A stretch of 21,403 nucleotides of DNA from Actinomycetes bacterium (GTDB lineage Bacteria; Actinomycetota; Actinomycetes; Actinomycetales; Dermatophilaceae). Position 1 is the stretch's first letter. Each line of letters opens with the position of its first letter. Under the pieces are notes generated by a model. That model made no database searches. It was given only the letters and a program-made list of their open reading frames with translations, and was not told where the DNA came from. Both the position numbers and the translations under genes were made by a program. This document shows, one piece after another, positions 1 to 7,060 of the stretch. The stretch covers positions 1-21,403 of the forward strand of contig JAEWFB010000554.1 in NCBI GenBank assembly GCA_023389095.1. Direction: 5' to 3'.

Positions 1-690
1 AGCCTCGCGCATCAGCGGGTCCCACAGCTGCTGGACGATCGGATAGAGACGACCCCAGGTGCGTTCTCCTCCCTCGACGTACACCGGTGCCGCAGCCCCG
101 GCGTACAGGACGACGATCGTGACGACCGGCGCCGCCCGACGCGGTAGCCACGCTCCGAGGGCGGCACCGGCGGCGACCTGCATGCCGAGCACGGCGACGG
201 TCATGACGACCAGACCCCATGGCGGCGTCCCGGCATGGACGACGGCGGACCGACCCAGCGCCGACGCAAGGACCAGCAGGAAGCCGGTGGTCGCGATCCC
301 CCAGATGGGCGCGACCGCGCGTAGCACGATGCGAGTGCCGCTGACCGTGGCCGTGTTCTCCATCGCGTCCAGGCCCGCGGCTCGTGACCGACCTGCCTGC
401 CAGGCAGCGACCGCGCCGGCGACGATGCCGATGACGATGCACGCGTAGGTGTGCACCTTGAGCGTCGTGTTCTGCCAGTAGCCGGCCCACTGCACGTCTG
501 ACGCAGCCATCCGCAGGCATCCGATGACAGTCAAGGCGGCGATGGGCAGCAGGGCCGGGCTGGTTCGTACCTCCGTGACGACAGCCCGGCGCAGCTGCCG
601 GGCGCGAGCGGTTGCACGGCTCGGGGCTTTCGCAGCGGTCGTTGCGTTCCGGTCGCCGGCCTGCGGCGTCGACGTCGTCGGCGCCGTCAC
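1..690 (-). CDS. ABC-2-type transporter permease, partial (3' end outside window)
   Basis: This frame was read directly from the minus strand. It stays open for 230 codons from a GTG at 690 to the left edge, so the gene is incomplete at its C-terminus. The GTG overlaps the stop of the upstream ATPase gene (GTGA), which indicates translational coupling. After an Arg/Ala-rich cytoplasmic N-terminus of about 45 residues come hydrophobic segments: one near residues 44-55, one around 75-90 (IVIGIVAGAVAA), one near 122-138 and two in the 150-195 region. This is the pattern expected of an ABC-2 membrane subunit. Its role is inferred: it would form the membrane channel for the ATPase encoded next to it, and the likely direction is export. 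The substrate is unknown, and the secreted protein encoded first in the operon is one candidate or a partner. Confidence 0.8.
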   Translation of the reverse strand, partial: MTAPTTSTPQAGDRNATTAAKAPSRATARARQLRRAVVTEVRTSPALLPIAALTVIGCLRMAASDVQWAGYWQNTTLKVHTYACIVIGIVAGAVAAWQAGRSRAAGLDAMENTATVSGTRIVLRAVAPIWGIATTGFLLVLASALGRSAVVHAGTPPWGLVVMTVAVLGMQVAAGAALGAWLPRRAAPVVTIVVLYAGAAAPVYVEGGERTWGRLYPIVQQLWDPLMREA

Positions 691-1445
691 GGCCGCGCCC
701 CCAGGACTCGGAGATAGGCCTGCTCGAGTGCCACCCCGGTCACGTCTGCGTCGGGGCCCACGCCGACCATCTCGCGCGTCGGAGCATCAGCGACGAGCCG
801 GCCTTGCTGCAGGACCACAACCCGCTCGCAGACGGCGGCGATGTCCTCGGCGAGGTGCGAGGACAGGATGGTCACCTGCTGCGGGTGGCGCTGCTGCAGG
901 TCTCGCAGGATGCCGCGGAAGATGTCTCGCTGTTCGATGTCGAGGCCGTTGGTCGGCTCGTCCAGGACCAGCACTCGCGGCTCGTGGACGGTGGCGCACG
1001 CGATGCCGACGCGCTGGGCCATCCCCCCGGACAGCGACTTCATCTTCGCTTCCTGTCGGTCGACCATCCCTACCGTCTCCAGCGCGCGGTCAACCGCGGC
1101 CGGCACGGACCGAGGGTCCACGGCATGAAGCCAGGCGGCGTACTCCACGAACTCCCGCACCCTGAAGCTCCCGAAGTACCCGAACTTCTGCGGAAGCAGG
1201 CCGAGCGAGGCACGCAGTGCCGAGTTGCCCGGTTGCCCGGCAGCGGCAGGGAGTCCACCGAACCGCACCTCCCCTTCGCTGGGGCGCAGCAAGCCGGTCA
1301 AGACCCCCATCAACGTGGACTTGCCGGCACCGTTGTGCCCGAGCAGACCCGTGACGCCCGGCGAGAACTCGACAGTGACGTCGCGAAGCGCCTCCGTCCG
1401 CGCGAAGCGGACGGAGACGCCACGTGCGACCAGCGCATCTGTCAT
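687..1445 (-). CDS. ABC transporter ATP-binding protein
   Basis: This 252-aa nucleotide-binding subunit has every diagnostic motif. They are Walker A GHNGAGKS (about 36-43), a Q-loop glutamine near 86, the signature LSGGMAQ (138-144), Walker B VLVLDEP (158-164) and the switch histidine in SSHLAED (197). It hydrolyses ATP to drive transport through the permease encoded downstream, with which it overlaps by 3 nt. I chose the ATG at 1445 because it lies 5 nt after the stop of the secreted-protein gene and gives a normal N-terminus for the family. A start 30 nt upstream would overlap that gene. The ATP-binding domain resembles those of ABC-2 exporters (multidrug, bacteriocin-immunity type). No strong Shine-Dalgarno is visible, so translation probably depends on coupling to the upstream gene. 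Confidence 0.93.
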   Translation of the reverse strand: MTDALVARGVSVRFARTEALRDVTVEFSPGVTGLLGHNGAGKSTLMGVLTGLLRPSEGEVRFGGLPAAAGQPGNSALRASLGLLPQKFGYFGSFRVREFVEYAAWLHAVDPRSVPAAVDRALETVGMVDRQEAKMKSLSGGMAQRVGIACATVHEPRVLVLDEPTNGLDIEQRDIFRGILRDLQQRHPQQVTILSSHLAEDIAAVCERVVVLQQGRLVADAPTREMVGVGPDADVTGVALEQAYLRVLGARP

Positions 1446-1450
1446 GGCAC

Positions 1451-1861
1451 TCAGGGCGTGCGAGCCTGGAACCACCCGGGGTGGCTCGGGTTCTCGGCAA
1501 CGGTCCAGGCGCCTCGGTTGTAGTACCCCTCACCACCGGAGGCGGTGAAAGAGCTGGTGCATGCCGTCGCCGCGTTGTACGTCGTCGACACGCTTCGCTG
1601 GATCGTGTCGGGCACGAAGTCGATGTCGCGCCAGATCTGCACCACGTAGCTCGCCAACGTGGACGAGTTGCTGATGTCTCCGCACGCGTACAGGGAGCCT
1701 GAACGCGTATACACCCCGGACGTCTTCGAGCCCGAGCTGGCGGTCGTGAACGTGGTGTACGGGCCGTAGACAGCGGCCGCTTGCGCCACAGCCGGAGTGG
1801 CCACCACCGCGGCAGCCGCGAGCAAACCAACCGCAGTCTTCTTCGTAAGTCTCACCGTCAT
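1451..1861 (-). CDS. Small secreted protein with signal peptide, unknown function
   Basis: The 136-aa product has a classic Sec signal peptide. It has a basic start (MTVRLTKK), a hydrophobic Ala/Val/Leu core at 10-22, and a probable cleavage after AQA near residue 28. The mature part of about 108 residues is rich in Ser, Thr, Tyr and Gly and has two cysteines (about 60 and 101) that could form one disulfide. It ends in an aromatic, Pro-rich tail (PGWFQARTP). I recognise no family; the layout is reminiscent of lactococcin-972-like bacteriocin loci, but no sequence match was established. AGGAG lies only 1 nt before the ATG at 1861, so the real start may be the in-frame GTG at 1855. It is the first gene of a likely operon with the ATPase, whose ATG lies 5 nt beyond this gene's stop. 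Confidence 0.82.
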   Translation of the reverse strand: MTVRLTKKTAVGLLAAAAVVATPAVAQAAAVYGPYTTFTTASSGSKTSGVYTRSGSLYACGDISNSSTLASYVVQIWRDIDFVPDTIQRSVSTTYNAATACTSSFTASGGEGYYNRGAWTVAENPSHPGWFQARTP

Positions 1862-2316
1862 GCTCCTAGCGTCATTGCCAGCCCCTGTTGGCGGCCCACG
1901 AAATGTAGCCCAGGCCCAGTCTGGGCGCCCGTTGGCTGAAACCGACTCCAACTCGTCGAATCCGACTGTCCTGCAACGTTATTGGCGAAGCGACCGCCTT
2001 TATCGTTTGTCTGCATGTTCCTGCAACTGTCGCGTGCAGACCCGACCTTGAACGGGTTTCGCCCAAACATCGGCGAGTCCTGAGGGCGACGAACCAGCGA
2101 ACACACCTGAGAGCATGCACGCCCGGTCCACCTTCCGTGATTGACCAGGACGGGCGGCTCGCGGCGAAGTGACCACGTATGCACCTGCGGATCTCCCACC
2201 GCGATCCACAGAACGGATGACGGTATGGAGCCTGAGGGAGGGGACGAAGGTCATTCCCTGACATCCGCTGACCAACTTAGGCTGGCGGGCGAACCTCACG
2301 GTGGGAAAGAGTCGCT
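1862..2316. other. Gene-free divergent intergenic region
   Basis: This 455-nt gap separates the divergent secreted-protein and SRPBCC genes and must hold both promoters. Frames here lack a convincing start or codon bias, so I call no gene. A perfect interrupted palindrome, GCCCAG-T-CTGGGC, lies at 1914-1926, about 55-65 nt upstream of the secreted-protein start, and could be an operator. At 2158-2173 there is an exact 16-nt match to the first box of the dispersed repeat found at 4637. Confidence 0.5.
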
Positions 2317-2757
2317 ATGGCACACGTTGGTGGCGAGGTCGTGATCGCGGCACCGGTTGATGAGGTCTTTGACTTCGTCGTCGACGAGCGCAATGAGCCC
2401 AGCTACAACCCTCGGATCACCCGGGCGGAGAAACTGGATGACCGGCCCATCGGGCCAGGTTCCCGGTTCGTCGCTCAGCCCGCGGGGACGGGCTCCAAGG
2501 GCGCGATGACCATCGAGATCCTTGAGTACGACAGGCCGCGCCGGTTTCACAGCATCATCCGGTCGTCGTACATGCGGGTCGAGGGCGCCGTGACCTTCGC
2601 CGCCCAGGGCGACGGAACGCTGCTGCGGTGGGACTGGGTTATGCGCCTGGTCGGGCCGATGAAGGTTCTGTCTCCGGTGCTGGCACTGGTCGCTCCGCGT
2701 TGGGAGCGTCGGAACTGGGTGGCTCTGAAGCGGTATCTCGAATCCCGGCAGCGGTGA
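2317..2757 (+). CDS. SRPBCC family protein (polyketide cyclase/START-like)
   Basis: The 146-aa product matches the SRPBCC pattern. A first strand (VVIAAPVDEVFDFVVDERN) leads into the helix that packs on the ligand cavity. Then come the NPRI and GPGSRF turns, and a Trp-rich strand pair (LLRWDWVMRL) precedes the long C-terminal helix. These proteins bind hydrophobic ligands in a helix-grip pocket, and many have no known substrate. A GGGAAAG Shine-Dalgarno lies about 8 nt before the ATG. The membrane-protein gene on the same strand follows after 54 nt, so the two may be co-transcribed. Length is normal for the family. Confidence 0.88.
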   Translation: MAHVGGEVVIAAPVDEVFDFVVDERNEPSYNPRITRAEKLDDRPIGPGSRFVAQPAGTGSKGAMTIEILEYDRPRRFHSIIRSSYMRVEGAVTFAAQGDGTLLRWDWVMRLVGPMKVLSPVLALVAPRWERRNWVALKRYLESRQR

Positions 2758-2811
2758 GCACACGCCGGCGAACCGCAGGCCCGAGGGCGCAAGCGAGTTG
2801 GGAGGTGTGAG

Positions 2812-3354
2812 GTGCTCACTCAGATCGGCGGCGTGGCTGCCCTGCTCGTGGCCGTCACCCTGCTCATCGGGGCCGCAGGGCTGGTTGTCGGCGCGGGCCG
2901 GTGGTCCCCGTGGCTTGCCATCCTCTTCGGGTTCAACGCCCGGTACCGGGTCGCGTCCCGAGACGAGCTGCACGGCGTCAAGGCCATCGACGTCGCGCTG
3001 CTGGTCTCGGCCGGCGCCGCGTATGTTGCCTTCTGGCCCGGGTCAGGCGCCAGTCACGTCGCGTGGATGACGCTCGCGATCGCGCAGCCGCTGCTCGGCA
3101 TCCCCGTGTTGATGGCGACCAAGCTGTCCGGGCGCTCGGGGTTGATGGGCGGCGCGTTGGTGCTGGCCGTCCTGATGCTGGTCGACGGCACGTGGCCTGT
3201 CGTTGCCTGGGTGGGCGTGTCGGCCGCCGTCCTTCTGCTCCTCGGGGACTTCGGCACGAGGGCGCGACCAGCACGGCTGCTCGCTGGTTTCCTCGCGGTC
3301 GGCTACGGCGTGCTGGTTGCCTGGTTCGCCTGTCTGGCGACGATTCTGCTGTGA
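2812..3354 (+). CDS. Hypothetical multi-pass membrane protein
   Basis: The 180-aa product has about five hydrophobic segments, at roughly 5-28, 60-78, 85-103, 110-145 (probably two crossings) and 158-180. Short charged loops separate them, including a basic RYRVASRDE loop near 45. The GTG start is supported by GGGAGG about 8 nt upstream. No family was recognised. It follows the SRPBCC gene on the same strand and converges with the membrane-protein gene on the other side across only 29 nt, which leaves little room for a separate terminator. Confidence 0.78.
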   Translation: MLTQIGGVAALLVAVTLLIGAAGLVVGAGRWSPWLAILFGFNARYRVASRDELHGVKAIDVALLVSAGAAYVAFWPGSGASHVAWMTLAIAQPLLGIPVLMATKLSGRSGLMGGALVLAVLMLVDGTWPVVAWVGVSAAVLLLLGDFGTRARPARLLAGFLAVGYGVLVAWFACLATILL

Positions 3355-3383
3355 CCGCGCAAGCCCTGCCGCCCGCACATCGC

Positions 3384-4121
3384 TCACGCGATTTTGCGTC
3401 GAAGCTGCAGCAGCTTCCACCCCACCAGGGCGAACCACGCAGGTAGCAGCAACCCGTAGAGCAGGTATCCCGGCCCGATGACGGGCCGGAAGGTCTCGGC
3501 GACGATGCCGACGGCGCCGGCGAGCATTCCGACCCCAGCGACGACGCGGCCGAAGTCGCTGCCGCGCATGCCGGCGGACAGGATGAGGATGGCGGCCGCA
3601 GTCAGGATCCCGGCCCAGGACACGGCGTTCGTCGTCGCGATGAGCGCGTCTGCGGCGCTGGCCAGGCTGGCGCGCTGCGCCTCGGTCGCCGCGTCGGTGT
3701 ATGAGTTGCTGAGGACGACGAGCCCGCCGTGCAGCGACTGCGGGCTGCTGCCGAGGGCCAGGGCGATGGTCTCCGAGACGATGCCGAACAGGCCGCCGAG
3801 GAGTGCGCTGCTCTTGTTGACGTCCTTCAAGGCGGCGGTGACGGCCGCGAACACCACCAGCGCCGGCACGCTCAGCCCGACGAAGCAGGCCAGCTCGGTC
3901 AGATAGACGCCCTGGTGCGCGGCGATGTAGGTCAGCAGCAGCCCACCGTCGGTCGGCGGCACCGGGGCAGCGAACACCAAGACGATGGGGACCAGGACGA
4001 GGACGACGTAAAGCAGTGCCGAGAAAGCGCCGAGCCGGTACAGGCCCGCCCACGACGGGTCTGCGCGAGCCGGCGCCACCGCTGATTGGCGCAGTGCTGG
4101 GGCGTGCGGGTGGGCGGTCAT
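3384..4121 (-). CDS. Multi-pass membrane protein, DUF4386-like
   Basis: The 245-aa product has six probable membrane segments: LYVVLVLVPIVLVFAA near 35, CFVGLSVPALVVFAA near 80, then segments near 110, 160, 190 and 220. A basic tail (LLQLRRKIA) closes it. The ordering, with an N-terminal YRLGAFSALLYVV and a late GPGYLLYGLLLPAWFALVGWKL block, resembles proteins annotated as DUF4386; this is from memory. The start ATG at 4121 has an AGGGGG Shine-Dalgarno and overlaps the stop of the upstream lipoprotein gene (ATGA). A longer in-frame reading from 4544 would run antisense-free but through that lipoprotein gene in another frame, so I rejected it. Function is unknown; the coupling suggests it works with the lipoprotein. 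Confidence 0.83.
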   Translation of the reverse strand: MTAHPHAPALRQSAVAPARADPSWAGLYRLGAFSALLYVVLVLVPIVLVFAAPVPPTDGGLLLTYIAAHQGVYLTELACFVGLSVPALVVFAAVTAALKDVNKSSALLGGLFGIVSETIALALGSSPQSLHGGLVVLSNSYTDAATEAQRASLASAADALIATTNAVSWAGILTAAAILILSAGMRGSDFGRVVAGVGMLAGAVGIVAETFRPVIGPGYLLYGLLLPAWFALVGWKLLQLRRKIA

Positions 4122-4468
4122 CGCGGGGCCCCCTTTTTCGCTCGCGGCCGGGCGCGGGCACCACCGGCGGTGCCGCCCGAGAAGAAGATGGTCAGGCCCA
4201 CGATGTAGCCGAAGTCGTACCAAGCGCCGTTGTTGTGGACCTCGTAGATGCCGACCGCATGGTTGAACAGCGACACCAGGAACGCGATGGGTGCGATGAA
4301 CCCCTGCCACAGACCCAGCCAGAACCCAGCCGAGTCGCTGCCCCCAGCAACGGGATTCGCCGCGGCAGCGCAACTCGCCAGCAGCAGCGTCGAAGCGAAC
4401 GCAAGCACCACAAGCAGCCCGCTCCGGCCAGCGGAGCTCCCAGTTCCACGCCCGGTCGATGATTCCAT
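4118..4468 (-). CDS. Small membrane lipoprotein with FWLGLWQGFI motif
   Basis: The 116-aa product has a lipoprotein signal with lipobox LLASC (lipidated Cys near 33). Next comes a conserved-looking block FWLGLWQGFIAPIAFLVSLF, then IYEVHNNGAWYDFGYIVG, and a final glycine-rich segment with a basic tail (RARPRAKKG). I recognise this as a small family found in both Firmicutes and Actinobacteria, usually listed as hypothetical. Two membrane segments follow the lipobox, so it is probably anchored by both lipid and helices. Its stop overlaps the ATG of the next gene, which points to a two-gene unit. A GAGG about 8 nt upstream of the ATG may serve as the Shine-Dalgarno. Confidence 0.82.
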   Translation of the reverse strand: MESSTGRGTGSSAGRSGLLVVLAFASTLLLASCAAAANPVAGGSDSAGFWLGLWQGFIAPIAFLVSLFNHAVGIYEVHNNGAWYDFGYIVGLTIFFSGGTAGGARARPRAKKGAPR

Positions 4469-4636
4469 TTTCGGCCTCGGTCCCCGCGACCTGACGCGTC
4501 GATGCCGGCGCGTCCTGTCTCACACCAAATGTGCCACCGCGCACGCCACCCAGGACGCGGATGTGACAGGAGGAGCATCGTCTCCCACGTGGCAGCGGGC
4601 CAAATGCCTCGTGCAGTCCGGCAAGGATGGGGCCGC

Positions 4637-4715
4637 CTCGCGGCGAAGTGACGCGGGGACCTATGCCGTGGGGACCTCTCAGTCCGAGGGGCGTTGTTTA
4701 ACGGAACTGCCGATG
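4637..4715 (+). repeat. Dispersed intergenic repeat, copy 1
   Basis: This is a 79-nt element closely matched at 10765-10843 and, less closely, at 12256-12332. Box order is ctcgcggcga, then two tandem 15-mers (gtgacgcggggacct and atgccgtggggacct), then ctcagtccgaggggcgt, then a TTT-rich hinge, then ggaactgccgatg. Single-base indels between copies break any shared reading frame, so it is not conserved as protein. Strand is arbitrary, since the direction of action is unknown. It lies 38 nt beyond the stop of the small minus-strand gene. Confidence 0.75.
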
Positions 4716-4752
4716 GTCGGACGTTGCGATCCTGCCGATGGGCGGATGTGCG

Positions 4753-5115
4753 CTACGACTCCGGAGGGGGCCCGACAAGAGCGACGGCTGCCACCACCTC
4801 TGTGAGGTCCGGGCTCAAGAACGCGACGCCCCACCGGTGCTCGCTTTCGCCCTTCATGACAGCGAGCACTAATCGCTGATGCTTCGTGCTCTCGAGCTTA
4901 TGCAGGGTCTCGCCGAATCCAAGAGTGGACTGACCTGTCCGTCTGACCTGTTCGGCACGGCCGCGGTAGATCGTGAGCAGGTTTGTCGTCGAGGTTGAAT
5001 GCCTTTCCGCGTCAGCGTGAAGGCTCGCCTGTGGATCATCAAGCAGTGACAGGAGGGCGGGGACGGCCTCGAGGCTAGCGGCCGACAACAGGATGCGCAG
5101 TCCCTCAGGTGTCAT
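4753..5115 (-). CDS. Hypothetical small protein
   Basis: The 120-aa product is unrecognised. The N-terminal half is helical, with LRILLSAASLEAVPALLSLL at about 5-24. The middle is polar (Asp, His, Ser, Thr), and the C-terminal half alternates hydrophobic residues like beta strands (HQRLVLAVMKG, RWGVAFLSPDLTEVVAAVAL). It contains no cysteine and no membrane segment. The ATG at 5115 lacks a clear Shine-Dalgarno, and a 339-nt longer frame exists but reads mostly Arg/Pro/Ser/Thr as a shadow of the next gene. It is an orphan gene with a repeat element directly downstream. Confidence 0.62.
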   Translation of the reverse strand: MTPEGLRILLSAASLEAVPALLSLLDDPQASLHADAERHSTSTTNLLTIYRGRAEQVRRTGQSTLGFGETLHKLESTKHQRLVLAVMKGESEHRWGVAFLSPDLTEVVAAVALVGPPPES

Positions 5116-5230
5116 GGCAGCAGTGTCGTACACACGGTCGCTTCTGCCGCTCGTCGGACGGGACGTCCGACCACGCCGCCGATCGATCGTCCTAATGGTG
5201 CGGATGCTGGGTTGCGGTCGCCGTTGGGGT

Positions 5231-6289
5231 TCAGTCCAGGCGTCCGTCGCCGTAGGTGGCTTTGACCTCGCTGATGACGATCCGGTAGCCGTCGTACCAA
5301 CGCTGCACCTGCCCCTTGGCCTCGCGGTGCGTGGGGAACCGGGCGAGGTGGGCGACGGACTTCTGGTCGGCGAAGTAGTACATGGCGTTGACCACGCCAC
5401 CCTCCGGGGCGAGCCATTTCTCGACCCGGTCGAAGCCGGGCAGGTTGCGGGCATAGTCGTCGATCTGCTGGTCGAGCCGGTGGAAGTCCTCGTCGTAGGT
5501 GCCTGGTTTGAAGATGAACTGGCAGCAGATCACGGGCGCTCCTGTCGAGGCGTCGATGGGTGTGGGGTCAGTGATGAGGCGTCGGATGGTTCGAACGTCG
5601 GGCCCGAGGCGCAGCAGGCGGTCCTCGAGATCGTCGGCGGCAGCCTCAAGCTGTGCGTCGGTCAGCGGCGCGAGGGCGTCGAGAATGAACAGCGCGGTCG
5701 TGGTGTCGGCGGACAGCTGGGTGCGCCGACCCTGGCGCCAGTTCCAGCGGCGGCAGGTGACGCCGGCGTTGTCGCACCACACGACCTCGCCCGGCTCGGG
5801 GTGTTCGGTGACGGACGTTCCGTCGGAGGTGGTGTCGAACTGTTCGGTCCCAGCGGCCAGCTTGAGGTGAGGCGGCCCGGAGTATCTGCTCAGGTCCTCG
5901 CCGCCGAGGGGGATCTGGTGCAGGACCGAGATGGCGTTGTAGAGGTCGGTGAGCCGGTTAACTCTTGGCAGGCCGGCGGGGGTTCGGCGCAGGAGCGCCT
6001 CGAGGCTGTTGCGGGTGCGTTGGGGCTTGGCCCCGAAGGCGCGGTAGGCCTCCCGCCAGGCGGCCACGTGCGGCAGCAGGTCGACCGGGCTCCGCTCGAG
6101 AGCGACACGTGCCGCATGGTGGGCCGACTCGACCAGCGCGTCCGTGGCGGCATCGGCGGGCCCGGGGACGAGGCCATCCGCGGCAATCAGGAGGACCCGG
6201 TAGTCGGGCCTTAACGCGAAGACGTCCGCGTCGACGCGGGCGCGACCGACGAGCTCCAGGGCGCCGGCGTCACCGTGGTTCTCAGTCAT
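5231..6289 (-). CDS. B3/B4 (PheT-like) domain protein fused to an ABM-like ferredoxin-fold domain
   Basis: The 352-aa product has two parts. Residues about 15-230 match the stand-alone B3/B4 family related to the editing domain of the phenylalanyl-tRNA synthetase beta chain. Visible motifs are HVAAWREAYRAFGAKP (about 74-89), RVNRLTDLYNAISV (109-122), GGEDL (129-133) and the late block VVWCDNAGVTCRRWNWRQGRRT (about 159-180). Stand-alone members are thought to bind or hydrolyse aminoacyl compounds, although the exact substrate is unproved. Residues about 242-345 look like an ABM/dimeric alpha-beta barrel domain (a CCQFIFKPGTYDEDFHRLD strand-helix, then the YYFADQKSV and AKYxxxR-type region). 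The start overlaps the stop of the regulator gene by 8 nt (ATGACTGA), so the two are coupled. The ABM fusion is unusual to my knowledge. Confidence 0.88.
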   Translation of the reverse strand: MTENHGDAGALELVGRARVDADVFALRPDYRVLLIAADGLVPGPADAATDALVESAHHAARVALERSPVDLLPHVAAWREAYRAFGAKPQRTRNSLEALLRRTPAGLPRVNRLTDLYNAISVLHQIPLGGEDLSRYSGPPHLKLAAGTEQFDTTSDGTSVTEHPEPGEVVWCDNAGVTCRRWNWRQGRRTQLSADTTTALFILDALAPLTDAQLEAAADDLEDRLLRLGPDVRTIRRLITDPTPIDASTGAPVICCQFIFKPGTYDEDFHRLDQQIDDYARNLPGFDRVEKWLAPEGGVVNAMYYFADQKSVAHLARFPTHREAKGQVQRWYDGYRIVISEVKATYGDGRLD

Positions 6290-6887
6290 GGGTCGACCCC
6301 GATCGGCTGACATCGCCCACGCCTGGCTCGAACACCGCCAGCGAGAACCAGGCGTCCTCGGTGCTGTCGTTGCCGTAGCCATGGTCGACGTCCCCCGGGA
6401 AGGAGACGGCGTCACCGGCCTGCAGAGTCACCCGTTCGTCGGCCACGTGCAGGGTCACCGAGCCCTGGCATACCTGAAGCAGCTCCAGGGTCCCCTCGGC
6501 GTGCGCCTCGCTGTCGTGACGGTCGCCCGGGCTCAACGTCCAGTCCCACAGCTCCAGGACATCCGGCGGCTGGGTCCCGGCCACCAGAACGCCCCGGCCG
6601 CCGCGGCTCCCGGTCCACAGGGCGGCGCCCTCCCCGGCCCGGGTCACGGTCACCGGCTTGTGTTCCGGCGGCGCCACGAGCGCGGGCAGGCCGATCCCGA
6701 GGGCATCGCTGAGCCGCAGCAAGGTGCCGACGCTGGGGTTGGCGGCGCCCTGCTCCACGTTGACCACGGCTCGCCGGCTCAGCCCCGACGCCTGGGCCAG
6801 TCCATCCAACGTCCAGCCACGCGCAGTGCGCTCGTGCTTGATGCGGGCGCCGATCACCCCCGCAAGCCGCGAAGTCTCCACGTCCAT
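6282..6887 (-). CDS. XRE-family transcriptional regulator with C-terminal cupin domain
   Basis: The 201-aa product has an N-terminal helix-turn-helix (about 8-67). The recognition motif is LDGLAQASGLSRRAVVNVEQG, followed by NPSVGTLLRLSDALG. The C-terminal cupin (about 105-185) has GDRHDSEAH, a GSVTLHVADERVTLQAGDAVSFPGD core and DHGYGN, with candidate metal or ligand residues H124, H129 and H159. Such proteins sense small molecules with the cupin and bind DNA with the helix-turn-helix. The ATG at 6887 has no Shine-Dalgarno, but TATGAT lies 6 nt upstream, which predicts a leaderless transcript. The neighbouring palindromes at 6888-6916 suggest autoregulation. The downstream gene overlaps by 8 nt, so it is probably controlled by the same protein. 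Confidence 0.93.
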   Translation of the reverse strand: MDVETSRLAGVIGARIKHERTARGWTLDGLAQASGLSRRAVVNVEQGAANPSVGTLLRLSDALGIGLPALVAPPEHKPVTVTRAGEGAALWTGSRGGRGVLVAGTQPPDVLELWDWTLSPGDRHDSEAHAEGTLELLQVCQGSVTLHVADERVTLQAGDAVSFPGDVDHGYGNDSTEDAWFSLAVFEPGVGDVSRSGSTHD

Positions 6888-6916
6888 GAGTGCATCATAG
6901 TGCACTCGCAGTGCAC
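6888..6916 (-). promoter_or_regulatory. Leaderless promoter overlapping a palindromic operator array
   Basis: On the minus strand TATGAT (6899-6894) is a near-consensus -10 element, so transcription should begin at about 6887, the A of the ATG. The region holds three GTGCA-type half-sites beginning at 6890, 6900 and 6911, spaced 10-11 bp, or one helical turn. They form GAGTGCA-6 nt-TGCACTC (6888-6907) and the perfect GTGCACT-CGC-AGTGCAC (6900-6916). The perfect palindrome fills exactly the 17-nt space upstream of the -10 element. This is most likely the binding site of the XRE-cupin protein, by which it would block its own promoter. Confidence 0.65.
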
Positions 6917-7060
6917 CTCTATCCACCGGAGCGACCACCCTCAGCCGCTCAGAAGGGCTGAAGAGGACGTCGGTCATCCCCCATGCGTCGCACTCGGAAG
7001 CGGCGAAGAGACGCGATTCAGCAGTTGGCCAGAGCGGTGCTGCTTTGGTGCAGTCACCGA

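Noticed and set aside
4697..4703. GTTTAAC in repeat copy 1 as an integron attC core site
   Set aside because: The same position reads differently in copies 2 and 3, and the paired core site and stem expected of attC are missing.
4248..4805. Plus-strand frame running through repeat copy 1
   Set aside because: It overlaps the lipoprotein gene antisense, and indels between repeat copies shift the frame, so the similarity is not at protein level.
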